Positions 20,993 through 32,373 of a stretch of DNA of 64,000 bases are shown piece after piece. The stretch spans positions 5,084,001 through 5,148,000 of the forward strand of contig JAHWDD010000005.1 of NCBI GenBank assembly GCA_023897205.1, in the 5' to 3' direction. Origin of the DNA: Exophiala sp. HKRS030 (lineage: Eukaryota > Ascomycota > Eurotiomycetes > Chaetothyriales > Herpotrichiellaceae). Under the pieces are notes generated by a model, which saw only the letters and a program-made list of their open reading frames with translations, was not told the DNA's origin and made no database searches. The translations under genes were made by a program, and so were the position numbers. Position 1 is the first letter of the stretch; every line of letters begins with the position of its first letter.

Positions 20993-23547
20993 TTAACCAT
21001 TATTTTCTCTGCCTGTTCCCAGTCCGACTTCTTTTCCTACCATACTGGCCAGGCCGCCGAATCCTTCTCGTTTCAGTCGTTCAATCAGAATCAAACTTTT
21101 CTCCCTCTTCTTCGCTTTGACTTGCATTTCCAACTCGGCCACCTGCGCTGTCAGCATCTTTCGACTATCCTCCAAGTTCAAGGAAATAAATTCTTCCTCG
21201 TATTTCTTCAAATTGCGGATTTGTGACTCGAGGTCCATGATCGTCGCGTCTAATTCTGCCGTGGGAGGCTTGGTGTCGTGTAACATCGCCGAAGTCTTGG
21301 TAGGCGACAGCGTCGGAGTACGCGAGTGCGCGTGAAGCGTTCCATTACCGATATGCTGTGGTACGAATACGCCATTCGAGGTGGTGTGTCCGAGCATGGG
21401 TGGAAGAGTATTTTCTTGTCCATGTAATCCCTTGGGGATCAGACGTCCTTGGCCCATGGCAGTCGAGGCCAACGAAACGATCCCGGGGGAGCTGCTGACC
21501 CTCGAGTTTCGTTCGTCGGTCGGGCTGATCATGAAGTCTGAGCCTTCAGTAAAAGACTTCAGACTGGGTAAGAGGGTAGGCAGAGTGCTAGGAGCACTAG
21601 CAAATGCCGAGTCAATCAGATATTCGGAGCCCTCCCTCGACAGAGCCACCCTCCGGCTAGACAGATCAGGTTCGGGAGTGAGCAGTTCCATTTTTCGAAC
21701 ATAGGTGGCAGAGCCGGTCTCGGCCGATGAAGAAATTGCTCTCTTTTTGCCCGTGATTTGGGCAACGCCGGGCAGAGGGGTGCCCTGAGTCGCTATGGTG
21801 GTACTGCTTTCCCTTCGGCCCCGCTTCTGATCGAAGACATTGTCTGCAAAACCCATGACTTTGCCACGAGCATCGTTGGCCTTGACCCTTCTCTTGCTAG
21901 CCGGTTTTTCACTCTTGACATAGGCAGTGGCAAAATGGCAACACCGACAATTACAGCTCTCCTCACACTTGGGACACGTCCAAATACCCTGGTGCCGTAC
22001 TATGTCACTGGGGTAGGTGTCGAAATGCCGGAAGAGACCGCGGTAGCAGAAGAAAGCCGTACACTTGTCGCAGCGACGTCCTTTCCATTCCTGATGATCA
22101 ATCCGACATAGGTGGCAAAGTCTCGTGGCAGTAGAAGTTTTGGCCCGCATCAGATCATTCACCGCGGTGCCCAAAGTCTTGGACAGGTCGAGCGAGCGAG
22201 GCTCTTCAGGTTGAAAGCCGAGGATCTCCCTTGCACGGTTCAAGACTTTTGTACACTGCTCGGCGGGAATGAGCTCAGCCCAGGCGTATGACTGTGCATG
22301 CTCACATGATCGCCCGTTCAGATAGCAAAGCAGGCATAGATCAAAGTCGGCACACTGAGTGCATCGGACATAACGATTCCAAATGGCCGTATTGCAGAAA
22401 TTGCAGGTAGCGATGGTCCCCGGCTGAACGGGATGAGGCTTATGGATGTGTGTGGTGGTGACTCGATGCTTTCATCATGCACCATGTTTCGAAACAACCG
22501 TGAGAGCAAAGGTAAATCTGGTGGAAGGGAAACAGAGGTAGATGGTTGCTGATCTTCTTGTAGAAGTGACAACATGGCGCAAGCCAGCGACAAATTTGTC
22601 CTTGCAACATCGGGATGACACAGACGGTTGAAGGGGGCTTGTACATGCTGGAAACCGACCTCGAGAGATAACGGGTGAAGGATATTCCAGACCAACTTTG
22701 CAGAGAGCGTTGAGGGATTCCACACTTGATGAGCAGTCGCAGGAGGAAAGACCACGAGGTCGCCAACCCGTTGATCATAGGCATAGAGGGGGAAATCTGC
22801 CTTGAGCAGTTCATCCGTGCCCAGATTCAACCAGTCGAGGTGAGGGGAGACTCCACGAGCGGTCATGAAGGAATTGTACTTTTGCTGTGAGGCAAAGTCG
22901 GTGCCAATACAGACGACAGGGCGGTCATCAGATTCGATCAAAAGATTCAAGGCGACAGTGCTTGAGAAGCATCGGTGAAAGCCCGAACTGCTACCCTCAC
23001 TTCCGACATAAGCCATCATGACCTCGCTTCGCGCACACGCCGGAAGCCATTGAAATAGATCGAGCCGACCACTCCATTGGACTTCGGTGGGAAGAAGTTT
23101 GCGACAAAGCTCCAACCACTGTGGTGGGCAATGCAGGTCTCGGGCATAGAGATTCTGAAATTCGGGGAAGGATTGTCTGGCGCTGTCTGCGAATTTCTTC
23201 AGGGTGAAAGACAGATCCCTCCCCGTGCTGCAGTTGCGAATGGGTATGTTCTTCTTGGTGCTCAGTTCGATGAGGCTTTCAATATCAAAACCGACACCGT
23301 CGAGATGCGAGCCTGGCTTGGGCCAAGTATCAAGTCGATCGAAATCGGCAATAACAAAGGGCTGACCAAGTTGAAGGCGTTTGGTCAACCACTCTGAGAA
23401 AGGAAGAGGGTTCCCGTCATGATCTTTCTCATCTTGCAGGGCAAGTATGCTGAATCTCGGAAACTCGACAAAGGGTTTACCGAGGCGGAGGAGGATTTGG
23501 GCGGAACTGTCAGGAGGGACAGTGACGGAAGGAGTCTGAGGGATCAT
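20993..23547 (-). CDS. JmjC-domain protein with ZZ-like and 4CXXC-R1 zinc fingers
   Basis: The ATG at 23547 (MIPQTPSVTVPP) is preferred over the longer frame from 23868, which adds a poly-Leu stretch from a CAG repeat. Residues about 60-310 form a JmjC-type fold (FVIADFDRLDTWPKPGSHLD ... VFPPATAHQVWN). Next is a ZZ-like finger (CNFC ... CTQC ... CLLCY ... SCEHAQSYAW), then the R1-type finger (CHLC, CDKC, CPKCEESCNCRCC). A Ser/Thr-rich linker and C-terminal coiled coil (about ELDATIMDLESQIRNLKKY) follow. The JmjC and finger frames differ by one: either a 44-bp intron (22439-22482, GTGCAT...ATAAG, 836 residues) or one missing base in GGG at 22430-22432 (851 residues). Expected role: chromatin regulation in the nucleus. 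The first iron-ligand motif reads HRC rather than HxD/E, so catalysis is doubtful. Confidence 0.82.
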
Positions 23548-25918
23548 GACGGAGGTAGGAGTGTTTCTGCGACCATTTCGAAGGCTGCAAAGAGATGGCA
23601 GCTCTGGGATGAAATGGTGCACGGGGTGGTGGTTATAGAAAGTGGAATCATGCGAGGGAAGAAGCAGTAGCAGCAGCAGCAGCAGCAGAATAGGAAACGA
23701 GAAGGCAAACAGAATTGGACATGCAGATCCGGGGTTGGCAAAAGTGAAACCCGAGATGGAGGGATCCTGAACAAGATTCAAGAGCGGCCAAGAGAGACAT
23801 GGGGGGGGTGGAGGGGACACGAGGGGCCCGGACGAGGGCGAGGGACTCGAGGTGCAGCCAACCACCAACTACTAACCACCAACCACAAGTGCAGCGTAAT
23901 GCTTAGGTTTGGAAGAGGCCTAAGGGCCAGCCTGCCGGGCCCCTCGCCCACCGAATTCACTCAAAATTAATTCACTACCGACCAACTAGTTAGTTAGGTA
24001 TCGAGTTATGTAACTAGGTAAATTCTAGGTGCTCATCTCTCACTAGGTCAGTCGGCCAGTCGGTTGATCGAACAGTACCTACATATTAGGTATGATACCA
24101 CCCACCCCCCTTCCCCCGGGTGCCCCCTAGTGCCGCCTCCAAAGTTCTGTGATTATTACCACCCTTGGAGCTCGTGTTTTAGTAATGATGAAGACCGATG
24201 GAAAAGCTTGGGCGGGAGTGGGCGGGGCACAGGAAGGGGTAAGTGGAGTGATAATACCTGATTGTTAAAGACCGCCACCCCCGAGACCATAGAGGGTAGG
24301 CGTGTGGCAAGCCTAAGGACTACTCTGTACTCAACGGTCGGTAGGCGTGGTGGTAACTAGGTAGTTAGTCCATGAGTACGGAGTATGGTTAGGTAGGTGG
24401 GTGGTCACTACCGAGTAGTTCCCTAGCAGTCTTGCCTGCCTGGAAGGCCAAGAGCCAACTCCGAGGCTCCGACCTTTTAACTACCTAACAGTAGAACGGC
24501 CCAGCCTAATGGGGGTGTTCTTCAAGGCTGCCGCTAACTTGACTTGAAGGGTTTTCTCGTTGCGACAATTGATAGGCACCTAATAGGCACCTAATAGGCA
24601 CCTAATAGGCACGCTAAGTTAGATACCTGGCCAGGGTACAATAGTTACCTAAAGGTGCAACTCTTGCCGCCCTTGGGTTTCTTCAGCCTTTCTATCAGGC
24701 GTGCCCCAGTTCCAACTACCAGGTCACCTACCCTACCCACTTAATTAACCTAGTAGGTATGTAGGTAGGCACGGTAGGTAAGGTGTTGTGTTCCAAGTGC
24801 AGCTAGCTTTCAAGGATTGATGATCCAGTGTTCCATGTTTCTGTTCCATGTTCCTGTTCCATGTGCCAGGAATCCATGGATCCATGAATCCATGAATCCA
24901 TGTTCACCGCCCGGCTAAAATTGGCATCCTGTACTGTATCCGTAGGTTCTGACCCCCATTGCCGCGGGATAGTGGAACCTTAATTGGAGCTTAGACCTTA
25001 GACTTGGACCTTACTGTAGCACTCTGTAGTTACTCGTGCACGCTCGTGCCTACAAAGTAGGTTTTCAATTTCCCGACATTTGACGAGGATTACCCGGAAA
25101 CGTGCCTCCGAACAATCGAGCATGCATGTTTGTGATGAAAAAAAGAAAGAGGATCAAGATACAAGATGCACCACCAGGCCAACGATAATCTCGAGCTTCG
25201 TTGTAGGTATCACAGCACCCGCATCCAATGTGTCCTGTGTCCATCTCTCCCTTTTCAACTCCTACGGAGCCAGTGCTACCCATTCTGTAGCACTAGGGAG
25301 AGACAATCCCAACGCTTTATTGTTCCATTGAAAGGAAAATTAAAAAAATTAATTAGTCAATCGCCGACACGACCTCGTATCAGGTTGTTTACAAAAAGCA
25401 ACCTCACCAAGAGATTTCGATCTCACCCGGATCCCAGGATCCCACTACGAGATAATGCAGCACCGGGTAAATAGTCACCACCTACTGTATGTACGGAGTA
25501 TGTATGTACTAAACACCGACGCCTCGTCGCCTTCTACGCGCCAGGCCAAGAATCTTATACTCTACAGAGTAGCAATGTAGCAATTCTTTCGAGACATAGC
25601 CTATGACATATGTCAACATTGACACCGTAGGTACGTGGTAGATACCATACGTCGCAGACAAAGACATTCTGACACATGCTTCATCCCGCCGCCTCGTATC
25701 CAGATAAACACACACCACACCACCTCTTCCGCTCCCATTTCGGTTCACCACCGGCGGCGGCCTTCCCATGGGCTAAGAAAGGCCTCCCTCAAGGCTCACC
25801 TTCACCTTCACCTTCACCCTCACTGTCACCCTCACCCTCACAGATCTCCACTCCTACGACCATCCCCATCCCCCTTCCCCTTCCACCATTCCCAACACAA
25901 AATCCCGCGACTCATACC
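23548..25918. other. 2.4-kb gene-free region rich in short repeats
   Basis: Holds a CAG/CTG run (about 23666-23690), the 11-bp tandem repeat at 24571-24612, repeated GTTCCATG/ATCCATGA units (about 24826-24903), two TACGGAGTA motifs (24377, 25492) and a CACCTT/CACCCT repeat (25798-25845). Many TAGGTAGG-like stretches are present. No gene is supported; the first part should be the promoter of the JmjC gene. Confidence 0.55.
24571..24612. repeat. 11-bp tandem repeat (TAATAGGCACC)
   Basis: Nearly four units of TAATAGGCACC; the first copy begins GATAGGCACC and the last is cut by one base. It lies in non-coding DNA. Confidence 0.9.
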
Positions 25919-27112
25919 TCACCAATCAATCACCGTCCCTTTCATGCACACAGTCCCGTCATTACTCACCACCGTCACCTCCGCCTCCTTCTTATCTACG
26001 GCGTCATCATTCATCAGCACCCTATAACCCTCGCCTGCATACACAGGCGAAGTTGCGCGATACACTACCTTGCTCGGATACACCACCGACCCATCACCAT
26101 CCACATCCACATCCACATCACCATCCCCTTCCCCTTCCCCATTCCGACCGCGACCGGACCCCCACCCCTGATTCAGAGTTTCGTCGCGCCAGAGATCCAG
26201 CATGGCTATCAAGTTCATCGGCCCATGCACCACCACGTTCCGATGGCCTTCGACATCAATGGCCCACGGCTTGTCGTAGTGGATCCGATGCCCGTTGAAT
26301 GTCAGTGCCGAGAACCTGAACAATGTCGCTTCGTCGCGGTTGTACTCCCGCACGATCTTGCCCTTGTTGTCCTCGTCAATCTGCCGTCTCGACAACTCAT
26401 CCATCTTGGCCACCCTGGGCGCGGGCCGACCAGGATCGAAAGCCGGCCGAAACACCCAATTCCTCCTGTCCAGCACGCAAACCTCGTCCTTCCCGTTCCG
26501 GAACTCCTTCTCCACCCCGACCACCAACATGTCCTCGCCCGTCTTCTTGATCCTCTTGACCTCGCAGCTCAAAACCCTCGTCACTTCAGTCGCCATGTCA
26601 CCCACGCGCAGGTACGCTCTCTTGGCCGCATCCAAACCCACATCCGCTCCGGGCCACGAACACTCTCCTCCGGCCCACATGCGCCTCGTGAACGGCGCGT
26701 CCGGATTAAACGAGGCGTCCGTGCCATCCTGCCCGAGAATCCCAGGCAGCTGTGCAGGTGTAAAGTACGCGAGGTGATAACCCGCCGGCACGGGAGTTCC
26801 TTGCTTGGGCTCCACCTCCTCCAGCGACTTAGATCCAAGTGCCGAGCTGGGCCAGACGTGTGGCCGATTCAGCGTTAGCGAGAACAGTCGGAGCTGATTG
26901 GCGTCGATAAGTTGTCTCCGTGTAAAACACTGCCCATGCGAGAACTTGTCCAGGAATGCCGTGGCGATCGCTTGCGCATCTGCACATGCTTTTCCCGACG
27001 AGGAAAACTCCCGCGACGTCGATTTGAACACGTTGTCATGCCATCTTGCTCCTAAATTAGAAACTCGTGCACTCCACCCCCTGTAGCACAGCTTGCTGAG
27101 TGAACAGGTCAT
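25919..27112 (-). CDS. HTD2: Mitochondrial 3-hydroxyacyl-thioester dehydratase (type II fatty-acid synthesis)
   Basis: Htd2 dehydrates 3-hydroxyacyl-ACP in mitochondrial fatty-acid synthesis, which supplies lipoate precursors. The 397-residue single-exon frame begins with an Arg-rich, acid-free stretch (MTCSLSKLCYRGWSARVSN), a good mitochondrial presequence. The second hotdog half carries the family signature RFSALTFNGHRIHYD followed by NVVVHGPMNLIAMLDL; the first half is recognisable by PAGYHLAYFTP. Between them and the C-terminus sits an insertion of about 30 Gly/Asp/Glu-rich residues (encoded at about 26085-26175) made by simple-sequence DNA. A CTAAT...TTTAG sequence at the start could be an intron end, so the first about 20 residues are less certain. 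An AAG repeat lies upstream at about 27280-27310. Confidence 0.87.
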   Translation of the reverse strand: MTCSLSKLCYRGWSARVSNLGARWHDNVFKSTSREFSSSGKACADAQAIATAFLDKFSHGQCFTRRQLIDANQLRLFSLTLNRPHVWPSSALGSKSLEEVEPKQGTPVPAGYHLAYFTPAQLPGILGQDGTDASFNPDAPFTRRMWAGGECSWPGADVGLDAAKRAYLRVGDMATEVTRVLSCEVKRIKKTGEDMLVVGVEKEFRNGKDEVCVLDRRNWVFRPAFDPGRPAPRVAKMDELSRRQIDEDNKGKIVREYNRDEATLFRFSALTFNGHRIHYDKPWAIDVEGHRNVVVHGPMNLIAMLDLWRDETLNQGWGSGRGRNGEGEGDGDVDVDVDGDGSVVYPSKVVYRATSPVYAGEGYRVLMNDDAVDKKEAEVTVVSNDGTVCMKGTVIDW

Positions 27113-27987
27113 AATGTGCTGTGATGGTGATGGTGACGTGACGTGACTTGACTTGACTTGACATGGATCCCGATGCGACTGAGAAACAAATCACCACTCC
27201 CGAGTCTCTCCTGCCGAGTTTGTCAAGGATTTCGGACTTCTCTCTGCCAAAATGGCTGGTCTGGAAAAGAGACTGACCAGCAGAAGAAGAAGAAGAAGAA
27301 GAAGAAGGCGAAAAACAAGAAGAAGTGAGCAAAGTAGAAAAATGGCACCCCAAGTGTCTGTGTCTTGTCTCGTCTCGGAGACTTGTTGGAGGATCAAGCA
27401 TGAGATCAAAGTTGTGCACTGTCTTTTAAGTATTAAGTACCTACTTAGCGTGCCTAGGTAGGTTCGTAGTTACTCCGTAGTGAGAGCTGGTGAGCTGTCA
27501 CGGACTTGACTTTTGTCAAACGATGCTTTCCGAACCGGGACGAATTGTCTTCCCGCAAATTGGAGAACTCCGAGATCGGGGCCAGGGCGGCCGCCTTCCA
27601 CCTCTCCCCAAAGGCACGACATTTCGAGAAAATCAATTTGCTACAGTACTTTCCGAGATTCTCCCCAAAAACCAAAACGCCAGAGGCGTGAGCCAAAACT
27701 CTCTTTCGTTGCGACACAATCGTCGGCCTGCGTTCAAGACCAATAACAACAACCCGACTATCTACGTGTCGGGTCCTACCGCCTCTGATGTCCGTAATAA
27801 GAATATAAAAATATCACAGTATAAGAATATCAGACATGTTATTATGTGCGTTCTACATGTACTCGCTACCTTTCCGAGCCGAGTTCCCAGTACTCTCGGC
27901 CCACGTACTCCGATAGTAATGCAATGGATTTGATCCCAGCCAAAACATGTTCTGATCTTGTTGCTACGCCGTTCCACAAGCCTCTGA
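27113..27987. other. Intergenic between HTD2 and the ABC transporter
   Basis: Contains an AAG-type microsatellite (about 27281-27310), a GTGAC/TTGAC repeat (about 27133-27163) and one TACTCCGTA motif at 27471. No gene is supported. Confidence 0.55.
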
Positions 27988-30900
27988 CTACCTCTTCTCG
28001 ATCAGCAAGACGTGCATCGCGCCGTATGCGATGATAACGAAGACTCCTCCAAACACTGCTAAGCTTATCACGTCCCGCCATAATGCCAGGTTGTCAAACC
28101 CGAATGCACTCAGAATACTTGCCCTGGTACTTCGATGTCCAGCCCATACCGACGATCAATCAGTCGTAGTTTCGCCACTTCGTTGACAAGCAGTGCTTCA
28201 TACCCATAGTGGAAAAATGATAACTGTAGTTACGGTCAGAAGGTTGACGAAACGGCGGCTCCAAATTACTTGCCTTTTCCAGCCACCCCAATGGTGCCGC
28301 CACATCATCATGGTTCAAGTTGAGAAGGAGTCCAGCAAACAACAAGCTGAAAAGCATCACCAGGCTACCTATCAGATTGGCCACCGCTCCGTCCTTGAAC
28401 ACGATGCCGATTGTCAAACATATTGCTGCCGCAGCCAGGTTGAACAATACCAAGACGAGAATAAATGTCAAAAAATTGCTCCATGCTGGCACAAGCCCCG
28501 TCATTGGGTAGACAATGATACCCATGATGATCGGTGGAATCAACCTCAGCGGAACAATGTCGAAGATGACTTTGGCCGCGAAATACGTAATCGGCGCATA
28601 ATACCCATTAGCTCTCTCACGAACGAAGAGCAATCTTTCCGACGTGAACACATTCAAACTGGTGAGGGTGCTGAAACCAAAGAGGGCCAGAAGAAAGAAG
28701 AAGAGTCCCAACCTGTTCTGGAAACCTCCAATGTCATCGGTAACACCATAGAACAAATACCCAGAAAAGACTGCCAGCACAATCGCGATGGCATAGTGGG
28801 TAAGCATCAGAATCGGATTTCGGTACAGATTGCGCCAAGTACGCTTGGAGAGGATAAGGAATTGCCTTGGAAGGCTGACCCTTCGGAATCCTTTGATGCT
28901 GCCAGTGACAGGTTCAGAAGAATCTCCTTCTGGAGTGTGGCCATTTGCAGATGACGCTGCTTGAATAGAGGCACGAATCTCATCGTGAACGGATTGTGCC
29001 ACATCGGAATTCTTGAAACTAGAGACCAAGATATCGAGGTCCGTGGTCACGTCTGGTAGTAGATCGTCGGGATCTTCCAGAATCTGTGCTGGGTTAGAAC
29101 CATCCCTCTTTGCCATCTGCAGCCAACTTCGCATGCTTCCCGTGGCTCTCAGAATCACATTGTCTTCGTCGTCGGTTTTTGGTGTTGGTGGTGTGTCATT
29201 GCCGGCAGTCTTCTTGCGAGTGAACAGTTGGCGGTCCTGCTTCTGCTTTATTGAGATCCGCCTCTTCTGCTTAGGTCGGATCGACGGCTCGCGGGGTGCA
29301 TCAATGCTCACATTCGAAGCGCTTGCGATTGACTTTACAGCGCGAGTACTGCTCGATGCGGTGCCGAGACCGTCGCGCTCGGTGAAATCTCTGTTTACGT
29401 CATCAAAGATGGGTGACCGAGGTAAACTTGCATGCATCGTAAGATCAACCAAATAGTCGGCAATGTTGAATCCTGGCGGGCAAGAATATCCCAAGTGGTC
29501 AAAATATGCCTGACAAGTTGAAAATGGTCCTGAATAAACAGTCTGACCTTTGGCGAGAAGGACGAGATGGTCGAAAAGAGCAACAATATTCGATCGAGGT
29601 TGATGGATGGTGAAGATAACAGTCCGATTGTAGGTTTTGGCCAATGTAACAAGACATTCAACAACGTTGAAAGCATTGAAAGCGTCCAAGCCACTGGTTG
29701 GCTCGTCCAAAAAGAGGATGCTGGGACTGGTCACAAGTTCACAGGCGATCCCGACCCGTCTTTTCTCACCACCCGATATTCCTCTACCATTGCCTTCCTC
29801 TGAGCCAATTTGTTGGTCCTTTATGTGAAAGATGCCCAACTGTTGCATAACCTCGATGACTCTTTGCTCTTTGACGGAAATGCCCATGTCAGCCGGTAGT
29901 CTCAACAACGCGCTGGTCAAAATCGTCTCATGAACGGTGAGGGTGGGTAAAAGAGTATCCTCCTGATCCACGAATCCAATCACATTACGGTATTCGTTGT
30001 CCAAGATCTTTTCACCACTGACATACATGTTACCAGAGACTTGACCTCGCTTGTTCTTGCGGGCCAGAATATCCAAGAAAGTGGATTTGCCAGCGCCTGA
30101 AGCTCCCATGATGGCCATGATGTGACCTGGCTGGGCTATACCTGAGATTCCTGATAGGATTTGCTTCCCTTTGAGGGTGTAATGGAGATTCTCGAACTGT
30201 AGTGACATCGGGGTGTTGTTTATCATGGCTTTGGCCGCATCATCTTCAGATCCGTCGCCTAGTCGAATGGCACCCCATCTCTTGAGAGCGGCCCTCCGTG
30301 AGAGATACCATGAGACGAGGATGATAGCAACGACGAGAAGAGCAACTCCAGCGATGACACTGGCAATCACCGGGGTATTAATCTCCTTGACTGGGACTGT
30401 GTAGCCTGGGACATCTTCGACGTAGAGACATTCTCCGGCCCTGCATGATAGAGAAATATATTCGTCACCAAAGATCATGGAGATGAGATTGTTCATGGCG
30501 GGCTCCTCGAATCTGCTGCCATCTTTTGAGCTTCCGCCATAGGTATGTTGAGTGTAGAAAGATGCCGGGCCTTTGATCTCTTCTGCCAAAAACTCGTCAA
30601 TGTTGACAGAACCATCCTCGCCACACAAGAATCGATCTTCGATGCAAGAACATTTGATGTGTTCGCAAGTGTATTTAGTGGTGTTGCGAACAGTGGTGTC
30701 CGATGCGGCCCAAGCGCATGTATCTAATGCGCAATAGAAAGACTCCTTGTGATCCACCCAGAATTGGAAATTGCAGGTTGCCTCGTCAGCATTACAGGAA
30801 AAGGTGACTTGTGGTATTCTCGGCTTGATCTGGTCGAGGATGGCTTGGTTGGTGACGTTACACATTTGATAATTCTCATGAACAACCAGGCCTTTCTGGT

Positions 30901-31342
30901 AACAGACACCTCCTCTTCCGAACAGTGTCAGTGCGTCGCAGGCATCATCCATGGTACAGACGTTGCAGTTGACGCCTTCCCACCCATCTTTGCATTCACA
31001 CCGATCACCTTGTCGTGGGGACCTGTTCTTGCCGTCCGCCAAAGAACCGCACAGAGGCTCTGAACAGTCATCGCCGCCAAATCCGGAGGGGCATACGCAT
31101 TTTCCATTCAAGCTGCTGCAGTTGGCAAATTGTTGGCATTGAAATTCATCGTAATGGCAATCGAAACAACGGGGGCAGGGTGGGCAGCCATCGGTAAGAT
31201 CGTAGAATGGAGCTTGTGTCAGTGCAGGAGAGGTGTCGTTGCGATAGCCAGCGACCGACAAGGCCAGACTGGCAATGAGGAAGGCTGCGGCGCAGCCATG
31301 GAGTTGCATTGAGAACGTTGTGGTTTGGAGGATTTGCATGTG
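27988..31342 (-). CDS. ADP1: ABC transporter of the ADP1 type (ABCG) with EGF-like lumenal domain; one-base frame break
   Basis: A half-size ABCG transporter resembling yeast Adp1. From the ATG at 31342 (the frame before it opens with TTG) there is a signal sequence ([15 protein letters not shown]). A Cys-rich EGF-like ectodomain ([24 protein letters not shown]) of about 300 residues comes next. A membrane segment ([20 protein letters not shown]) is followed by the ATPase with Walker [10 protein letters not shown], signature ISGGEKRR and Walker [14 protein letters not shown] Ser/Lys-rich linker and a C-terminal membrane domain complete it. The last intron is 28224-28273 (50 bp) with a GC donor (AG|GCAAGT) and CTGAC branch; exon 2 begins [16 protein letters not shown]. 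In exon 2 one G is missing at 28122-28124 (CCC on plus); beyond it the family tail ([16 protein letters not shown] ... LLIEKR) runs in the next frame to TAG at 27988. Corrected length is 1101 residues. Substrate unknown. Confidence 0.9.
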
Positions 31343-32373
31343 CCGTGGGAAGGAAGGAATGTGGCTGGAGCCTGTGGACCGAAGCTCGACCAGCAAGCAG
31401 TGGGAAGGAACGGGAACTCAACCGGTGCTGCAGAGCTTTAAATAATGAGGACCGCTAGCATGGTCAGAAATGGGGATGTGCAAAGAATGGAAGAACAAGA
31501 GTCATCTTTGGATGAGCGGCAATGGGTGGAAGAACAGTGAGAGTGGCAGTATGATGAGTTTGAAGTGATAGATCGAGGACCAGTGCTAGGCGTTGAAGAG
31601 ATAGACGTTACCTGGTAGTTAGTGCAAATGGTGATGAGGATAAACACGCCACCATCAGGAACGAGATACGACGGTTGAATTGGAGATTGGAGATTGGAGG
31701 TTTAACGGTGATGGTTCAAGCCTCGCCTCGACCATCCGGGACTGGGATCGTTGGCAGGCACCGAAGAATCAACGGAATCGGCACGCCTGGAGGCTGGAGG
31801 CTGGAGGTGAGGTGAGGTGAGCCCGCACTGGCTACACTGGCCACGACTGGCACACTTAAAAACACTTGCCAGGCACCCGGCAAAGTGGGGAAAGCATTTT
31901 TATGCGGAGGCCTGACTAAATGGGAAATGGCCAGCAATGCTGTATTCCCTGCTTGAAGTTGCATTGTTGTAAAGGCCAGAAATGTGATGCTTCAGCGGCC
32001 AACATTGCGTATGTCAAGATTACTAAGTACTGTAACGAACACTTGCAAGGCATTACATTACACCAAAGCCCTGAGAGCCTCCTTCGCACTAGCCAAGCTG
32101 CGACTGCTTGGTTACCGGAATGGAAGGAAGGACTGTCGTACATGTTCGGCCTTATTCGATTAGAGAGGCTGCAGACAGTGGCGGTGGGGTAATCTTCAGT
32201 CTCTCCTCCGCACGACCGCAGCCGAAAAATCACAAGTAAGTGAATCTCCTTGACTGGAAATTGACTTGAATTCGACACACATACTCGTCTCTCCTCTGAA
32301 TAAACTCCTCACCCTTGAACCACTAGAGACCTGTCTCAGACTCATACTAGTTCATGCAAAACCTCTTGTAACT
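31343..32373. other. Divergent intergenic region ABC transporter / aminotransferase-like gene
   Basis: A 1-kb region between divergent starts with GGAGATTGGAGATT and GGAGGCTGGAGGT mini-repeats (about 31681-31820). Presumed promoters for both genes; no additional gene seen. Confidence 0.55.

Noticed and set aside
23548..23868. N-terminal extension of the JmjC protein with a poly-Leu stretch
   Set aside because: The extension is low complexity and its Leu run comes from a CAG/CTG microsatellite; the ATG at 23547 starts a conserved-looking sequence.
24571..24612. Possible CRISPR-like or other array from regularly repeated units
   Set aside because: Simple head-to-tail 11-bp tandem repeat without spacers, in eukaryotic DNA.
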